Shown: positions 34,506-43,395 of the stretch, in pieces
How positions within the stretch are numbered: position 1 is the first letter of the stretch
How the letters are laid out: each line of letters begins with the position of its first letter
Origin: Maricaulis sp.
Lineage (GTDB): Bacteria; Pseudomonadota; Alphaproteobacteria; Caulobacterales; Maricaulaceae
Assembly: GCF_017643475.1 (NCBI RefSeq)
Contig: NZ_JAEPNI010000001.1
Coordinates: forward strand, 1,364,001 to 1,428,000
Reading direction: 5' to 3'
Length of the DNA: 64,000 bases
Made by a program: the position numbers and the translations under genes
The notes under the pieces: generated by a model
Database searches by the model: none
The model's input: the letters and a program-made list of their open reading frames with translations, nothing else
Told to the model about the DNA's origin: nothing

Positions 34506-34973
34506 ATGGGGCGAATTCAGACAATCTGGACAAGTGTTTTGGGCACTGTGATTTGCCTTCGCGGTGCCTATTCTTTGTTTTTCAGTCTGATTGTCATGCT
34601 CGCGTTGGCGGGTGTCTTTGATATCCGGGAATTCGGTCCGGAACTTGCGCGCTACTTTGCCAGCGCGAACCCCATCATCGTCGTGGCCTGGGCGGTATAT
34701 GCATCGGCTTATGTGGCGGCCGGTGTCCTCGTGCTTCTGCGCCGTCGGGTTCTGGCACTTGTGTGCTACGGGCTTGGCTACGCCATCGACATCACGCTCT
34801 GGCTGTCGGTTCATTCGGTCAGCTTCAATGCTGATGCCGCACCGGCCTGGGCGTCCTTGGCCGATCTGTTCTTCAATGTCTTTGATCTCGGGGCGCTGAT
34901 GATCCTGACCTACCGGGTCATGGTGGGAACACCGGATACCAGCTCGCTCTACCGGTTGAACGACCGCAAGTAA
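34506..34973 (+). CDS. Small membrane protein, unknown
   Basis: The 155-residue product has four hydrophobic segments: about residues 8-42, 55-78 (PIIVVAWAVYASAYVAAGVL), 80-98 and 115-135 (LFFNVFDLGALMILTY). No family recognised. The start is uncertain: ATG 34506, GTG 34482 and TTG 34476 share the frame and none has a good ribosome binding site. It ends one base before a strong bidirectional terminator shared with purL. Confidence 0.55.
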   Translation: MGRIQTIWTSVLGTVICLRGAYSLFFSLIVMLALAGVFDIREFGPELARYFASANPIIVVAWAVYASAYVAAGVLVLLRRRVLALVCYGLGYAIDITLWLSVHSVSFNADAAPAWASLADLFFNVFDLGALMILTYRVMVGTPDTSSLYRLNDRK

Positions 34974-35003
34974 AAAGCCCCGCTCGATGAGCGGGGCTTT
35001 TCT
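34974..35003. terminator. Bidirectional terminator between the membrane gene and purL
   Basis: AAAAAGCCCCGCTC-GATG-AGCGGGGCTTTTC is a GC-rich stem with A-run and T-run on opposite sides. It sits between convergent genes and should serve both. Confidence 0.85.
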
Positions 35004-37235
35004 TTACTCGGCCGCTTCGGCGACCGGTTCCATCAGGTCCGGCATCCAGCCTTCCCAGGCCGCGCGCAGGCGGTCCAGTTCGAGATGGTGGGCACCATTG
35101 ACGCTCACGGCAGTGCCGCCGGCCAGGCCGACAACCTGGATGTCGATATCCTCGGCCTTCGCGTCCTGGATGATGGCGATGGCATCATCCTTCTTGGCCG
35201 CCATCAGATAGCGGGCCTGGTCTTCGCCGAACAGGAAGCCGTGCATCGGCACATCACTGTCGGCGTCGTGCGCCAGCTTGATGCCGGTCTGCGACGCGAG
35301 CGCCATGTCTGCAGCCGCACAGGCCAGCCCACCGTCCGACAGGTCGTGACAGGCGCTGATACGGCCGGCACGGATCTGGCCGCGTACGAAATTGCCATGG
35401 GCCTTCTCGCGGTCGAGATCGACCATCGGCGCTCCGCCGTCCTCGCGGCCCTCGACAACACGCAGATAGGTGGAAGCACCCATCGCGCCAGTCGTCTTGC
35501 CGACCACCATCAGGATGTGGCCCTCGGACATGCCGCCGAAACCGGCGCGCTTGTCCATGTCCGGGATGAGGCCGACGCCGCCAACTGCCGGTGTCGGCGG
35601 AATGGCAACACCATTGGTCTCGTTGTAGAGGCTGACATTGCCTGAAACGACAGGGAAGTTGAGCGCGGCACAGGCCTGCGCCATGCCTTCAACACAGCCC
35701 ACAAACTGGCCCATGATCTCTTCACGTTCCGGATTGCCGAAGTTCAGGCAGTCGGTGATCGCGATCGGATCGGCGCCGGTGGCGGTCAGATTGCGCCAGG
35801 CTTCCGCAACGGCCTGCTTGCCGCCTTCGAACGGGTCTGCATAGCAATAACGCGGCGTACAGTCGGTGGTGATGGCCAGGGCCTTGTTGGTGCCGTGAAC
35901 ACGCACGATCGCGGCGTCTGACGGATCCTCGGAGCTGGCAGCCGTGTCGGCCATGACGTGGCGGTCATACTGGCGCCAGATCCAGGCCTTGGAGGCCATG
36001 TTCGGGCTGGACATCAGCTTGAGCAAGACTTCGCCCATGTGCGACGGCTGGGCCACGTCCTTGGCATTGATCTGGGCGCGCACTTCCGGAGCGAAGTAGG
36101 GACGCTCGTATTTCGGTGCATCATCGGCCAGCGGTGCGACCGGGATGTCGCAGACGATCTCGCCCTTGTGCTCGAGCACCATGCGGCCGGTATCCGTCGT
36201 TTCACCGATCACGGCGACGTCGAGTTCCCATTTTTCAAAGATCGCCTTGGCCACGTCTTCGCGGCCCGGCTTCATGATCACCAGCATGCGCTCCTGGCTT
36301 TCCGAGAGCATCATTTCATAGGTGGACATGTTTTCTTCGCGCTGGGGCACGTCATCCATGATCAGCTTGATGCCGATCCCGCCCTTGTCCGCCATTTCGA
36401 CGGAAGAGGAGGTGAGACCGGCGGCGCCCATGTCCTGGATCGCCGCGATGGCGTCCGTGGCCATCAGTTCGAGGCAGGCCTCGATCAGCTTCTTCTCGAC
36501 GAAGGGGTCACCGACCTGGACGGTGGGGCGCTTCTCTTCGCTCTCATCGTCAAACTCGGCCGAGGCCATGGTCGCGCCGTGAATGCCGTCGCGGCCGGTC
36601 TTGGAGCCGACATAGACGATCGGCTGACCCGGCTCGGCGCCGCGGGCGTAGAAAATATTGTCCGTTTCCGCCAGGCCAACGGCCATCGCATTGACGAGGA
36701 TGTTGCCGTTATAACCCTCGTGGAAATTGGTCTCGCCGCCCACGGTCGGGACGCCGACACAGTTTCCGTATCCCCCGATACCGGCAACAACGCCGCCGAC
36801 CAGGTGCTGGGTCTTTTCATGGTCCGGCGCGCCGAAGCGCAGCGCATTCATCAGCGCCACCGGGCGTGCACCCATGGTGAAGACATCGCGCAGGATACCG
36901 CCCACACCCGTCGCTGCGCCCTGATAGGGTTCGATATAGGACGGGTGGTTGTGGCTCTCCATCTTGAAGATACAGGCCTGGCCATCACCGATATCGATGA
37001 CGCCGGCATTCTCGCCCGGACCCTGGATGACTTTCTCGCCCGAGGTGGGGAATTTGCCCAGGTGGGCTCGCGAGGACTTGTAGGAGCAGTGCTCCGACCA
37101 CATAACCGAGAAAATGCCCAGCTCAACCATGTTGGGCGCCCGGCCCAGACGGTCGAGGATGATGGCGTATTCCTCGTCATTGATACCGTGTTCAGCGACG
37201 ATTTCGGCCGCGATGCCGTCAGCGTATTGGGTCAT
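35004..37235 (-). CDS. purL: Phosphoribosylformylglycinamidine synthase, large subunit
   Basis: PurL is the ATP-dependent synthase subunit that, with PurQ and PurS, makes FGAM in purine synthesis. The 743-residue product is the small-type PurL found where PurS and PurQ are separate: [40 protein letters not shown] and [20 protein letters not shown] are present, as is [23 protein letters not shown] 37235 is preferred; a GTG at 37241 would overlap the purQ stop by four bases. It is the last gene of purS-purQ-purL. Confidence 0.97.
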   Translation of the reverse strand: MTQYADGIAAEIVAEHGINDEEYAIILDRLGRAPNMVELGIFSVMWSEHCSYKSSRAHLGKFPTSGEKVIQGPGENAGVIDIGDGQACIFKMESHNHPSYIEPYQGAATGVGGILRDVFTMGARPVALMNALRFGAPDHEKTQHLVGGVVAGIGGYGNCVGVPTVGGETNFHEGYNGNILVNAMAVGLAETDNIFYARGAEPGQPIVYVGSKTGRDGIHGATMASAEFDDESEEKRPTVQVGDPFVEKKLIEACLELMATDAIAAIQDMGAAGLTSSSVEMADKGGIGIKLIMDDVPQREENMSTYEMMLSESQERMLVIMKPGREDVAKAIFEKWELDVAVIGETTDTGRMVLEHKGEIVCDIPVAPLADDAPKYERPYFAPEVRAQINAKDVAQPSHMGEVLLKLMSSPNMASKAWIWRQYDRHVMADTAASSEDPSDAAIVRVHGTNKALAITTDCTPRYCYADPFEGGKQAVAEAWRNLTATGADPIAITDCLNFGNPEREEIMGQFVGCVEGMAQACAALNFPVVSGNVSLYNETNGVAIPPTPAVGGVGLIPDMDKRAGFGGMSEGHILMVVGKTTGAMGASTYLRVVEGREDGGAPMVDLDREKAHGNFVRGQIRAGRISACHDLSDGGLACAAADMALASQTGIKLAHDADSDVPMHGFLFGEDQARYLMAAKKDDAIAIIQDAKAEDIDIQVVGLAGGTAVSVNGAHHLELDRLRAAWEGWMPDLMEPVAEAAE

Positions 37236-37237
37236 GT

Positions 37238-37900
37238 TCACGCACTCCCCAGCAGGGATTCAAACAGTGCAAGGCCGTCTGTGCCGCCGTGCTTTTCGTC
37301 TACTGCGCGCTCCGGGTGAGGCATCATGCCCAGGACATTGCCCTGTTCATTCATCACGCCGGCGATGTCGCGCTGGGAACCGTTCGGGTTGTTGCCATAG
37401 CGGAAGACGACCTGGCCTTCGCCCTCGATGCGGTCAAGCGTCTCGGCATCGGCGAAATAATTGCCGTCATGGTGGGCGATCGGAATGATCAGCTCCGAGG
37501 TCGCGCCATAGCGCGAGGTGAAGCGCGTATTGCCGTTATCGATCTTCAGCGGGGCTTTCTCACAGACGAAGGTGAGGCCCGCATTACGCATCAGCGCGCC
37601 CGGCAGAAGACCGCTCTCGGTGAGGATCTGGAAGCCATTGCACACACCCAGAACCGGCGCGCCGGTTGCGGCGTGGGCGACAACGGCCGGCAGGATGGCC
37701 GAGCGCGAGGCCATGGCCCCACAGCGCAGATAGTCTCCGTAGGAGAAACCACCCGGGATCATGACGAACTCGGTGCCCTCGGGCAGTTCGCTCTCCTGAT
37801 GCCAGACCATGGCCGGCTTCTCGCCGGTCACACGTTCGATGGCATCATGGGCATCACGGTCACAGTTTGAACCGGGAAAGACGATAACGGCGGATTTCAT
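37238..37900 (-). CDS. purQ: Phosphoribosylformylglycinamidine synthase, glutaminase subunit
   Basis: PurQ hydrolyses glutamine and channels ammonia to PurL. The 220-residue class I glutamine amidotransferase has the nucleophile elbow [15 protein letters not shown] with the catalytic Cys, the [16 protein letters not shown] oxyanion region and the His-Glu pair in [15 protein letters not shown] 37900 is preceded by a purine-rich stretch. The gene is 13 bases after purS and 2 bases from purL, so the three are cotranscribed and coupled. Confidence 0.97.
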   Translation of the reverse strand: MKSAVIVFPGSNCDRDAHDAIERVTGEKPAMVWHQESELPEGTEFVMIPGGFSYGDYLRCGAMASRSAILPAVVAHAATGAPVLGVCNGFQILTESGLLPGALMRNAGLTFVCEKAPLKIDNGNTRFTSRYGATSELIIPIAHHDGNYFADAETLDRIEGEGQVVFRYGNNPNGSQRDIAGVMNEQGNVLGMMPHPERAVDEKHGGTDGLALFESLLGSA

Positions 37901-37913
37901 GGCCCGCTCCGTT

Positions 37914-38153
37914 CTACGCGATATCGATCGAGTAGCTCTCGATCACCGGGTTGGAGAGAAGCTTCTGGCACATCTCGTCGACACGGGCCTTGGCCGCGTC
38001 GGCGTCATCGCCGGTCAGGTCCAGCTCGATCAGCTTGCCCTGGCGGGCGGCCGTGACTTCCTCATAACCCATATTGTGCAGTGCACCGGCTACGGCCGCG
38101 CCTTGCGGGTCAAGAACTCCGGGTTTCAGATAAACGTGGATTTTGGCTTTCAC
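37914..38153 (-). CDS. purS: Phosphoribosylformylglycinamidine synthase, PurS subunit
   Basis: PurS bridges PurQ and PurL in the small-type FGAM synthase complex. The 79-residue product begins [20 protein letters not shown] and has [18 protein letters not shown] and [14 protein letters not shown], full length for the family. First gene of the leftward purS-purQ-purL operon. A 332-base gap holding a large inverted repeat separates it from purC. Confidence 0.95.
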   Translation of the reverse strand: MKAKIHVYLKPGVLDPQGAAVAGALHNMGYEEVTAARQGKLIELDLTGDDADAAKARVDEMCQKLLSNPVIESYSIDIA

Positions 38154-38318
38154 GGGACGACTCGCTTCGGCTGGTTTCGAATTGCGCTCCTCTTACTGTG
38201 CATGGGCGCAAAGGGCAATCGACTCACCTGCGCTGATGGCCTGATTTTGTAGGGGTGAAGGGGCGATAGCGTCCAGCCGGCCATGCCGTGCCCAGTGGAT
38301 CGCGCCGTGATGTCCAGC

Positions 38319-38366
38319 CCTGGCTAGCCAGCGCTCTGATTTGCCACGGGATTCTGGCTGGCCAGG
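38319..38366. repeat. Large imperfect inverted repeat in the purC-purS gap
   Basis: CCTGGCTAGCCAG (38319-38331) and CTGGCTGGCCAGG (38354-38366) are complementary over 13 bases with one mismatch and are separated by 22 bases. Each arm is itself nearly palindromic. The 332-base gap between purS and purC contains no ORF I can support apart from this repeat and the purC terminator. Role unknown. Confidence 0.5.
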
Positions 38367-38427
38367 TACCCGTGTCTGCATAGCCGATCTGTCGCAAACG
38401 GCGGGCTGAACATGCGCCGTACACGCA

Positions 38428-38462
38428 AAGAAAAACACCCGACGCTCGTGCGACGGGTGTTC
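38428..38462 (-). terminator. Terminator after purC
   Basis: On the minus strand AACACCCG...CGGGTGTT (arms at 38434-38442 and 38453-38461) is followed by TTTCTTTG. It lies 24 bases past the purC stop, so purC and purS are separate transcripts. Confidence 0.75.
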
Positions 38463-38485
38463 TTGTTATTCGGATGTCGCCGGCC

Positions 38486-39250
38486 TCAGGAGGCGGTGTC
38501 ATCAGTGGTCATAGCGACCACATTGTTTTCCTTCATGATGCCCAGGCGACGGGCAACGTCCGCATAGGCCTCGGTCACATTGCCCAGATCCCGGCGGAAG
38601 CGGTCCTTGTCCAGCTTCTCGTTCGATTCCATGTCCCAGAGGCGGCAGCTGTCCGGGCTGATCTCGTCAGCCAGGATGATGCGCGGCACTTCATTGTCGA
38701 AGATCCGGCCGAATTCCAGTTTGAAATCAATGAGGCGGATGCCGGCGCCTGCAAACAGCCCACACAGATAGTCATTGGTGCGGAAGGCGATGGAAACCAT
38801 CTCGTCCATCTCGTGCGGAGCGGCCCAGCCGAACGCGTTGATATGCTCTTCCGCGATCATCGGATCGCCGAGATCGTCATTCTTGAAATAGAACTCCACG
38901 ATCGGGCGCGGCAGCGGTTCGCCCTCGGTCAGGCCCAGGCGCTTGGCGATGGACCCGGCGGCGACATTGCGGATGACCACTTCCAGCGGCACGATCTCGA
39001 CCTGGCGGACGAGTTGTTCGCGCATGTTCAGGCGCTTGATGAAGTGCGTATTGATGCCGATCCGCTGAAGACCGAGGAAGATGTGCTCGGAGATACGGTT
39101 ATTGAGAACACCCTTGCCCTCGAGGGTGGCGTGTTTCTCACCGTTAAAGGCCGTGGCGTCATCCTTGAAGTACTGGACGAGCGTGCCCGCCTCGGGACCT
39201 TCATAGAGAATCTTGGCCTTGCCTTCGTAGAGTTTTTTGCGACGGGACAT
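38486..39250 (-). CDS. purC: Phosphoribosylaminoimidazole-succinocarboxamide synthase
   Basis: PurC joins aspartate to CAIR in purine synthesis. The 254-residue product begins [20 protein letters not shown] and has the SAICAR synthetase signatures [20 protein letters not shown] and [10 protein letters not shown]. Its length matches the family. ATG 39250 has GGAG nine bases upstream; the frame continues further but is not conserved. The divergent neighbour is the ATPase inhibitor zeta gene, a pairing I recognise from other alphaproteobacteria. Confidence 0.97.
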   Translation of the reverse strand: MSRRKKLYEGKAKILYEGPEAGTLVQYFKDDATAFNGEKHATLEGKGVLNNRISEHIFLGLQRIGINTHFIKRLNMREQLVRQVEIVPLEVVIRNVAAGSIAKRLGLTEGEPLPRPIVEFYFKNDDLGDPMIAEEHINAFGWAAPHEMDEMVSIAFRTNDYLCGLFAGAGIRLIDFKLEFGRIFDNEVPRIILADEISPDSCRLWDMESNEKLDKDRFRRDLGNVTEAYADVARRLGIMKENNVVAMTTDDTAS

Positions 39251-39472
39251 CAGCGACGCTCCTGCAGGGGCCGGATACCGTATCAGGCCTATAAAAAGCG
39301 TGGCGCGGCCCGACTCAGTGACGGACCGCGCTTCGAGCGCGGAAACTAGCCGCACAGCCCATTATTCGCAATGCCGGGACGCCGCAGTGTCGCAGCCTGT
39401 TTCACAGGCGTTGATTTCCCCGTGGGGGCAAGCTAACGAGACTATCAAACATCATCCTTCAGGGAGACTGCC

Positions 39473-39796
39473 ATGTCCGGCCTCGACGATCGCGAAAACG
39501 CGTTTGAAAACAAATACGCCCACGATCAGGAAATGGAATTCAAGGCGAATGCTCGCCGCAACAAGCTGCTGGGCCTGTGGGCTGCGGGCGAGCTCGGCCT
39601 GGACGGCGATGCCGCCGACGAATACGCCAAGACGGTTGTCGTGGCTGATTTCGAGGAAGCCGGTGATGACGACGTCTTCCGCAAGGTCCGCGCTGACTTC
39701 GACGAAAAGGGCGTTGAGCTCTCCGACCACCTGCTGCGCAAGCAGATGGACGATCTCCTGATCGAGGCCCGCAACCAGATCCAGTCCGAGGGCTGA
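39473..39796 (+). CDS. F1-ATPase inhibitor zeta subunit (DUF1476)
   Basis: The 107-residue product is DUF1476, characterised in Paracoccus as the zeta inhibitor that blocks reverse (hydrolytic) turning of the alphaproteobacterial F1-ATPase. It has the conserved start SGLDDRENAFENKYAHDQE, then FKANARRNKLLGLWAAGELG and a four-helix ending with DHLLRKQMDDLLIEARNQ. The N-terminal segment is the inhibitory part in the known protein. AGGGAG precedes the ATG. It faces away from purC. Confidence 0.9.
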   Translation: MSGLDDRENAFENKYAHDQEMEFKANARRNKLLGLWAAGELGLDGDAADEYAKTVVVADFEEAGDDDVFRKVRADFDEKGVELSDHLLRKQMDDLLIEARNQIQSEG

Positions 39797-39816
39797 TCCC
39801 TCGTCGTGACGGCGGC

Positions 39817-40254
39817 TCAGTCCGCCGTCACCGCCAGCCACCGATCAATGGCCGCGCGGATATTGTCGCGGTCATAGGCCGTTGTGACAGCCTCGAAGAC
39901 CTGGCCCGTATCCCGGTCGATCAGCAGCATGAAGCCGGTGCGGCCTTCCAGCTGCATGAAGACCTCGCTGATACCGGCTTCTGCCGCACGTTCCCGCAAC
40001 CCGTCTCGGCGTCCCAGCGTGAAATCGAAGCGGATGAATTCGACGGCGGCATCCTCATAATCCTCGCGCACATCATCGATACGCGGCTCGATAATCCGGC
40101 AGGAACTGCACCAGGACGAGCGGAACATCGCCGCAACCAGTCTCGGACGCTCCTCGACGACGTCGGCCTGGGCCGCCGTTTCCCATTCCGCGCGGAAAAA
40201 GTTCGGAGCCATGAAAGTGGCGAGGGCGGCGAGGATGATCAAAGACAGGCGCAT
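39817..40254 (-). CDS. Exported thioredoxin-like protein
   Basis: The 145-residue product has a signal peptide (MRLSLIILAALATFMAPNFF) and a thioredoxin fold with the redox motif CSSC in FRSSWCSSCRIIEPRIDD. A later EGRTGFMLLIDRDTGQVFEA replaces the usual cis-Pro strand and lacks an obvious Thr-Pro, so redox function may be altered. ATG 40254 has GGAG six bases before it. Periplasmic disulfide or cytochrome maturation work is possible, but the partner is unknown. Confidence 0.75.
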   Translation of the reverse strand: MRLSLIILAALATFMAPNFFRAEWETAAQADVVEERPRLVAAMFRSSWCSSCRIIEPRIDDVREDYEDAAVEFIRFDFTLGRRDGLRERAAEAGISEVFMQLEGRTGFMLLIDRDTGQVFEAVTTAYDRDNIRAAIDRWLAVTAD

Positions 40255-40376
40255 GAAATACTCCACAGATAGGACCTAGATAGGGCAGCTCGTCCAACGC
40301 GTCATCTGCGCGTCGGTAACAAGCGCGTCAGCTTGCCATTTTCCGAGGCTGGTCTGGCACCTTGCTTATGCCTTGG

Positions 40377-40937
40377 TTATTCCGCCCCTTCCTGCTTGAT
40401 CAGGCCGGGCAGGCCGTCGATCGACTGGGCATTGCTCTCATAACGCCGCGCCGCCCATTCCTCGTCGGAGCGATGGGCGTTGACGCGCACCAGCTGGTCG
40501 CGCTCACCCTTGAATTCGTAGAACGGCACGCCCCAGCCGCAGCTGTCCTGGCATTTGTGGATCTTGGCCGTGATGATGGCGCGGGCCTTGGGGAAGTCCG
40601 GGAACAGGGCAAGCTTTTCGGCAAAACCCGGTTCCTCGAACGTCACCGCTTCTGCCGTGCCATAGAGGCGCAGAATGTTAGCAGCCCCCTCGAAGGCGCA
40701 GAACATGAAGGTTATACGGCCGTTCTGACGCACATGTGCGAGGGTTTCGATGCCCGACCCGCCCAGATCAAGATAGGCGACCTCATTGGGGCCGATCACC
40801 CGGAAACTGTCATACCCTTTGGGCGAGAGATTGACCGAACCGTCACCGCCAGACGGGGCAGTGGCGATGAAGAACATCTTCTGCTTGTCGATAAAGGATT
40901 GAATGCGATCATCAATCTGGTCGTAGAATTTGGCCAT
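40377..40937 (-). CDS. Pyridoxamine 5'-phosphate oxidase-family protein
   Basis: The 186-residue product has the split-barrel flavin-binding fold: DKQKMFFIATAPSGGDGSVN, LSPKGYDSFRVIGPNEVAYL, GSGIETLAHVRQNGRITFMF and FEGAANILRLYGTAEAV. An added C-terminal section includes KCQDSCGWGVPFYEF. These proteins usually bind FMN or F420 and are often oxidoreductases of unknown substrate. No signal peptide. It stands alone, with a short gap to the thioredoxin-like gene. Confidence 0.85.
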   Translation of the reverse strand: MAKFYDQIDDRIQSFIDKQKMFFIATAPSGGDGSVNLSPKGYDSFRVIGPNEVAYLDLGGSGIETLAHVRQNGRITFMFCAFEGAANILRLYGTAEAVTFEEPGFAEKLALFPDFPKARAIITAKIHKCQDSCGWGVPFYEFKGERDQLVRVNAHRSDEEWAARRYESNAQSIDGLPGLIKQEGAE

Positions 40938-41040
40938 GCCGGTCTCCGCTTCGCCCCGCCACGAACATTAAGTCGAGTTGCCCGGCGGGGAAAGTTGAAG
41001 CGGGACATGGCGTATATGCACAAATCAGCCACCATCCGCG

Positions 41041-41065
41041 TCATCCCGACGAAAGTCGGGACCCA
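41041..41065. repeat. 25-nt palindromic repeat R1
   Basis: Contains the stem TCCCGAC (41044-41050), loop GAAA and GTCGGGA (41055-41061). Its exact reverse complement is R2 at 41232-41256. The two enclose a deleted GIY-YIG gene. Confidence 0.85.
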
Positions 41066-41070
41066 GTGGT

Positions 41071-41229
41071 TCAGCTGTTCAGGTCGTCGTACAGGTCGCG
41101 CCAATCGGGATTTCGCCCCTCGATAAGCTCAAGTTTCCAGGCACGCATGGCGATTTCGCTGGTGACGCCAGTGTAGAGCGTACCGTTGCGTTTGCTCGCC
41201 ATTATGTAGACGCAAGGCTGAAACGTCAT
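41071..41229 (-). pseudogene. Internally deleted GIY-YIG nuclease gene
   Basis: A 52-codon frame begins MTFQPCVYIMASKRNGTLYT, continues GVTSEIAMRAWKLELIEGRN and ends PDWRDLYDDLNS. This is the start of a GIY-YIG domain (VYIM...LYTG) joined directly to its C-terminus (RAWKLELIE...DWRDL). Compared with the intact gene at 4824, about 50 residues are missing in frame, including the catalytic Arg and the metal-binding Glu. The start codon touches repeat R2 and the stop lies six bases from R1, so the remnant fills the space between the inverted repeats. It cannot be an active nuclease; a residual role is not excluded. Confidence 0.8.
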
Positions 41230-41231
41230 TC

Positions 41232-41256
41232 TGGGTCCCGACTTTCGTCGGGATGA
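41232..41256. repeat. 25-nt palindromic repeat R2 (inverted copy of R1)
   Basis: Exact reverse complement of 41041-41065. It lies 30 bases beyond the purB stop on the leftward strand and could also act as its transcription stop or mRNA-stabilising hairpin. Confidence 0.85.
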
Positions 41257-41286
41257 CGCTATAGGATGGCGAAAGCTTAGGCGAGC

Positions 41287-42588
41287 TTATTGAGAAAATA
41301 CACGCGCAAAAATCGTGTCGACATGTTTGAGGTGATAGGCCTCGTCGAAACAGGCTTCGATCTGCTCGTCAGAGAGCAGGGCGGTGACGCCTTCATCGGC
41401 CTTGAGATGCTCGACCAGCTTGCCGCCTTCATCCCAGGTTTTCATGCCATTGCGCTGAACCAGGCGATAGCTGTCCTCGCGGGAGGCGCCGGCCTGGGTG
41501 AGAGCCAGCAGCACGCGCTGGGAATTATGGATGCCGCCATAGGCTTCCAGATTCTCGCGGCAGCGATCTTCATGCACGATCAGCTTTTCGATCATGCCTG
41601 CGGTGCGGTGCAGGGCAAAATCGAGATGGACATTGGCGTCCGGCCCGATGCCGCGCTCCACGGAGGAGTGTGAGATATCGCGCTCATGCCACAGGGCGAC
41701 ATTTTCCATGGCCGGCACGACGGCCGAGCGCACCAGGCGCGCCTGACCCGTCAGGTTTTCCGTCAGGATCGGATTGCGCTTGTGCGGCATGGCGGACGAG
41801 CCTTTCTGGCCCTTGGAGAAATATTCCTGCGCCTCGCGCACTTCGGAGCGCTGAAGATGGCGAACTTCAACCGCGATATTCTCGATCGCCGAGGCGATCA
41901 GGCCCAGCACGGCGAAATAGTTGGCGTGGCGGTCACGCGGGATGACCTGGGTGGAGACCGGCTCGACCGTGAGGCCCATCTGTTCCGCGACATGCTCTTC
42001 CACGGACGGATCGACATTGGCAAACGTGCCGATGGCACCGGAAATGGCACAGGTGGCAATCTCGTCACGTGCGGCAACGAGGCGGGCGCGATTGCGCGCG
42101 AACTCGGCGTAGAAGCGAGCGAACTTCAGGCCCATCGTCGTCGGTTCGGCATGGATGCCGTGCGAGCGACCGATGCAGACCGTGTATTTATGCTCTTCAG
42201 CGCGGGTTTTCAGGGCCGCGAGAACACGGTCCATGGCCACCAGCAGCAGGTCGGCGGACTGTTTCATCTGTACCGCCAGGCAGGTGTCCAGCACGTCGGA
42301 AGAGGTCAGGCCCTGGTGCACAAACCGGCTTTCCTCGCCGACATGTTCGGCCAGGTGCGTCAGGAAGGCGATGACGTCATGTTTGACCTCGGCCTCGATC
42401 TCGTTGATGCGATCGACATCAAAATCGACATCCTTGGCTTTCCATACCGCGTCCACGGCGGACTGGGGCACAACGCCCAGCTCGGCCAGCTTTTCCGTCG
42501 CATGCGCCTCGATCAGATACCAGATCTTGTACTTGTTCTGGTCCGACCAGATGGCGGCCATTTCAGGACGGGTGTAGCGGGGAATCAT
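41287..42588 (-). CDS. purB: Adenylosuccinate lyase
   Basis: PurB cleaves SAICAR and adenylosuccinate in purine synthesis. The 433-residue product begins MIPRYTRPEMAAIWSDQNKY and contains the fumarase/aspartase signature GSSAMPHKRNPILTENLTG, plus TSSDVLDTCLAVQMKQSADL and SHGIHAEPTTMGLKFARF with the catalytic His region. ATG 42588 gives the family start. Transcribed alone, leftward; the DUF559 nuclease gene begins on the other strand after a 170-base gap containing repeat D1. Confidence 0.97.
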   Translation of the reverse strand: MIPRYTRPEMAAIWSDQNKYKIWYLIEAHATEKLAELGVVPQSAVDAVWKAKDVDFDVDRINEIEAEVKHDVIAFLTHLAEHVGEESRFVHQGLTSSDVLDTCLAVQMKQSADLLLVAMDRVLAALKTRAEEHKYTVCIGRSHGIHAEPTTMGLKFARFYAEFARNRARLVAARDEIATCAISGAIGTFANVDPSVEEHVAEQMGLTVEPVSTQVIPRDRHANYFAVLGLIASAIENIAVEVRHLQRSEVREAQEYFSKGQKGSSAMPHKRNPILTENLTGQARLVRSAVVPAMENVALWHERDISHSSVERGIGPDANVHLDFALHRTAGMIEKLIVHEDRCRENLEAYGGIHNSQRVLLALTQAGASREDSYRLVQRNGMKTWDEGGKLVEHLKADEGVTALLSDEQIEACFDEAYHLKHVDTIFARVFSQ

Positions 42589-42714
42589 GCGCGCGCTCCG
42601 GGCTGGGTGCTCAAGAAGGCGGCGTGATGCGCCGATGTGGCGCAAAAATCAAGTGAAGGCTGGTATGCGCAAGATGTGATGCGAGTCACGGGTCTCTAAT
42701 CCTTCACTAGGTTA

Positions 42715-42761
42715 TCCCTCTCCCCTTGGGGGAGAGGCCGAGCGAAGCGAGGGTGAGGGGG
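42715..42761. repeat. Repeat D1 before the DUF559 gene
   Basis: Contains CCCTCTCCC-CTTG-GGGGAGAGG, a GAGCGAAGCGAG core and ends GGGTGAGGGGG, directly touching the DUF559 start codon. The G-rich end acts as the gene's only visible ribosome binding site. A related copy (D2) lies at the other end of the gene in the same orientation. Confidence 0.75.
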
Positions 42762-43226
42762 ATGAACCAAAAACTGACCAACCGTGCTCGCGAGCTCCGC
42801 CGCAACCAGACAGACGCGGAACTGCGTCTGTGGGGGCATCTGCGAGGCCGCCGCCTGCTGGGCGCGAAATTCCGCCGCCAGGTCCCAATCGGGCGCTATA
42901 TCGTCGATTTTCTCTGCAAGGAGCTCGGCCTGATTGTTGAGGCCGATGGTGGCCAGCATACAGAGCAGGAAATCTATGACGCCAGGCGAACAGCCCGTCT
43001 GGAGGCACAGGGCTACACGGTCATCCGCTTCTGGAATGTTGATATCATGCTGGAAACGGACGCGGTGCTGGAGGCGATCGCTGACAGTATTCGCGCGCTC
43101 CGCGCCGCCCCCTCATCGCCCTTCTTCGCCAAGGCTACGAAGGGCACTTCTCCCCGAGGGGAGAAGGATTGGCGCTCCAGTCTCGTCCCTCTCCCTCGGG
43201 GGGAGAGGTCCCGAAGCGAAGCGTAG
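42762..43226 (+). CDS. DUF559 (Vsr-like fold) endonuclease-domain protein
   Basis: The 154-residue product has a DUF559 domain at residues 1-115: REL RRNQTDAELRLWGHLRG, GAKFRRQVPIGRYIVDFLC, IVEADGGQHTEQEIYDARRT and VIRFWNVDIM. The acidic residues of YIVDF and VEADGGQH match the PD-(D/E)xK-type active site of the Vsr/restriction-endonuclease-like fold. Function of these small proteins is not established. The last 35 residues (PRGEKDW, PRGERSRSEA) are encoded by repeats at 43146-43238, not a conserved domain. ATG 42762 starts right at the end of repeat D1. Confidence 0.85.
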   Translation: MNQKLTNRARELRRNQTDAELRLWGHLRGRRLLGAKFRRQVPIGRYIVDFLCKELGLIVEADGGQHTEQEIYDARRTARLEAQGYTVIRFWNVDIMLETDAVLEAIADSIRALRAAPSSPFFAKATKGTSPRGEKDWRSSLVPLPRGERSRSEA

Positions 43227-43238
43227 GGGGTGAGGGGG
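43146..43238. repeat. Palindrome and repeat D2 after the DUF559 domain
   Basis: CTTCTCCCC-GA-GGGGAGAAG (43146-43165) is a perfect 9-bp stem. D2 (43185-43238) repeats D1 with CCCTCTCCC, GGGGAGAGG, GAAGCGAAGCG and GTGAGGGGG. Both lie partly within the reading frame of the DUF559 gene. Confidence 0.75.
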
Positions 43239-43274
43239 AAGGGGCACGGGTGGTGGCCGCAAACTCCTTCTTCC

Positions 43275-43299
43275 TCATCCTGACGAAAGTCAGGACCCA
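43275..43299. repeat. 25-nt palindromic repeat R3
   Basis: Same element as R1 but with the stem TCCTGAC-GAAA-GTCAGGA: one C-G pair of R1 is replaced by T-A on both sides, which preserves the hairpin. R4 is its exact reverse complement. Confidence 0.85.
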
Positions 43300-43395
43300 T
43301 GCCGCAATCATCGGTCAAACTTGCGGTCGCAGGTTAGACGCGCCTTCGTATCGGTAAATCTGTTCGCCCGATTGTGCGTGCACGCGACCCAGCCT

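Noticed and set aside
35958-37319. Long rightward frame opposite purL
   Set aside because: Antisense shadow of a strongly conserved gene.
38193-38502. Leftward frames of 81-92 codons in the purC-purS gap
   Set aside because: They cross the purC terminator and the large inverted repeat and have no coding character.
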